Assembly (NCBI GenBank): GCA_009760855.2
Contig: WPIO01000241.1
Span: forward strand, 126,001 to 190,000
Direction: 5' to 3'
Length of the DNA: 64,000 nucleotides
Source: Cristatella mucedo
Taxonomy: Eukaryota > Bryozoa > Phylactolaemata > Cristatellidae
Shown in pieces: positions 62,684 to 64,000 of this stretch. A program made the translations under genes and the position numbers. Positions within the stretch are counted from its first letter, which is position 1. The number at the start of each line of letters is the position of its first letter. The notes beneath the pieces are model-generated. The model was given only the letters and a program-made list of their open reading frames with translations. It was not told where the DNA came from and made no database searches.

Positions 62684-63423
62684 TCAGAGCGTGAAGGAGC
62701 TAACAGCTAAGTGCAGCTCCTTGCTTTAGGCAATCGCATTTGAAGTACTCATTTCGCTTAAGTTTGCAGCAGATCGCTGAAAATAAAGACATCTTGAAAC
62801 TGCTTCTTATAGCCTGTGAAAACTTGCTGCAGAGTATGGCCATTTGCATTAAGCCATTCACACTTGACTTACTTATTTTGCATGAGTTCACAGCAGATCG
62901 CACAATATCTAAATACTTTAAATAGTTCCGTCGGAGAGTGTAGTATCTGGCAGCAGAATGCAGGGCCTTCTTTAGGTAATCGCACTAAAATAACTCATTT
63001 CGCTTGAGTTAGCAGCGAATTGCAGATAATAAAGACACCTCGATACTGCTCGTTCTAGTGTATGATAACTTGCTGCAGAGTGGGGCGCCTTGCAATGTGC
63101 CATCCATACTTGAATGCCTCATTTTGTATTAGTTCGCAGCAGATCGCACAATATCTAGATACTTTAAATCCACCCGATAAAGCCTGCAGTATCTTGCAGC
63201 AGATTGCAGCTCATTGCTTTAGGCAATCGCACTGAAAAAACTCATTTCGCTTGAGTTTGCAGGAGACCGCGGAATAGAAAGACACCTCGATAAAGTTCCT
63301 TTTAGCCTGCGATACCTTGCTGCTGAGTGCACTGCCTTGCAGTAAGCCATTCATACTTGCATGCCTCATTTTGCATGAGTTCGCAGCAGATCGCACAATA
63401 TCTAGATACTTTAAATCATCCCG
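62684..63423 (-). repeat. Family 2 740-bp (6-monomer) higher-order repeat, copy 1
   Basis: It begins at GTCAGAGCGTGAAGGAGC and contains TTTGAAGTACTC, GAAAATAAAGACATCTTG, GTATGGCCATTTGC and CTTGACTTACTT. The same series restarts 740 bp downstream. It is also related to 59475 onward at a shift of 3209 bp (26 monomers). Confidence 0.88.
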
Positions 63424-64000
63424 TCGGAGCGTGAAGGAGCTAACAGCTAAGTGCAGCTCCTTGCTTTAGGCAATCGCATTTGAAGAACTCATTTCGCTTA
63501 AGTTTGCAGCAGATCGCTGAAAATAAAGACATCTTGAAACTGCTTCTTATAGCCTGTGAAAACTTGCTGCAGAGTATGGCCATTTGCATTAAGCCATTCA
63601 CACTTGACTTACTTATTTTGCATGAGTTCACAGCAGATCGCACAATATCTAAATACTTTAAATAGTTCCGTCGGAGCGTGCAGTATCTGGCAGCAGAATG
63701 CAGGGCCTTCTTTAGGAAATCGCACTGAAATAACTCATTTCGCTTGAGTTAGCAGCGGATTGCAGAATATAAAGACACCTCGATACTGCTCGTTCTAGTG
63801 TATGATAACTTGCTGCAGAGTGGGGCGCCTTGCAATGTGCCATCCATACTTGAATGCCTCATTTTGTATTAGTTCGCAGCAGATCGCACAATATCTAGAT
63901 ACTTTAAATCCACCCGATAAAGCCTGCAGTATCTTGCAGCAGATTGCAGCTCATTGCATTAGGCAATCGCACTGAAAAAACTCATTTCGCTTGAGTCTGC
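63424..64000 (-). repeat. Family 2 740-bp higher-order repeat, copy 2 (cut by window edge)
   Basis: It matches 62684-63260 with a 740-bp shift until the window ends. Differences include TTTGAAGAACTC and GCGGATTGCAGAATATAAAG. The array continues beyond the window, so its outer boundary is not visible. Confidence 0.87.

Larger units (their letters stand above)
54307..64000 (-). repeat. Family 2 satellite, alternating 123/124-bp monomers in inverted orientation
   Basis: About 78 monomers are related to family 1 but read in the opposite direction. They alternate between type A (CTTGCTTTAGGCAATCGCAC... ATAAAGACACCTCG... CTTATAGCCTG) and type B (CTTGCAATAAGCCATCC... ACAATATCTAGATACTTT... GGCAGCAGAG). 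The dimer is about 247 bp. The array runs past the right edge. It is more diverged between neighbours than family 1 but has far fewer slippage indels. Open frames here, including two identical 165-codon frames at 57566 and 60281 on the minus strand, come from the higher-order repeat and are not supported as genes. Confidence 0.95.

Overview
The window is almost entirely satellite DNA. I find no protein-coding gene, tRNA, rRNA, CRISPR array or complete transposon that I can support. The scale (64 kb of 123-124 bp tandem monomers, higher-order repeats and an inverted junction between two related families) points to a eukaryotic heterochromatic block, possibly centromeric or pericentromeric. I do not recognise the monomer from any species, so I cannot name the organism.

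Layout. Bases 1-6405 hold family 1 monomers on the + strand. Clean 124-bp units (1541-2040 and 2656-3660) alternate with units whose spacing is stretched to about 140-160 bp by scattered extra bases. An A-rich tract of about 78 bp lies at 4340-4417. Bases 6406-24590 are the most homogeneous part, roughly 146 near-identical family 1 units. Bases 24591-35880 are family 1 with several diverged variants shuffled into multi-monomer blocks, and some blocks recur at exact multiples of 124 bp. Bases 35881-54306 are family 1 enriched in a CTCAAAAC variant and in monomers that carry family 2-like segments. At about 54307 the array flips. Bases 54307-64000 are family 2, a diverged homologue of family 1 in inverted orientation. 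It is built from alternating A (123 bp) and B (124 bp) monomers grouped into higher-order repeats of 740, 1234, 2715 and 2963 bp.

The two families clearly share ancestry. The family 1 consensus, reverse-complemented, aligns without gaps to the family 2 B consensus at about 93 of 124 positions by hand count. The shared features include a 19-bp dyad whose arms differ between families by a compensatory base-pair change. Family 1 has more CpG than expected (10 CpG in 124 bp, 49% GC). Family 2 has TG or CA at most of the corresponding lost sites.

The many open frames of 60-350 codons are by-products of the repeat. The monomer is 124 bp (1 mod 3), so the reading frame rotates with each unit and the same peptides recur every 124 bp in all frames. 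Two single N bases (16055, 27413) sit at irregular monomer joins and probably mark assembly seams. Indel-level detail, above all in the first 6.4 kb, should be treated as possibly technical.
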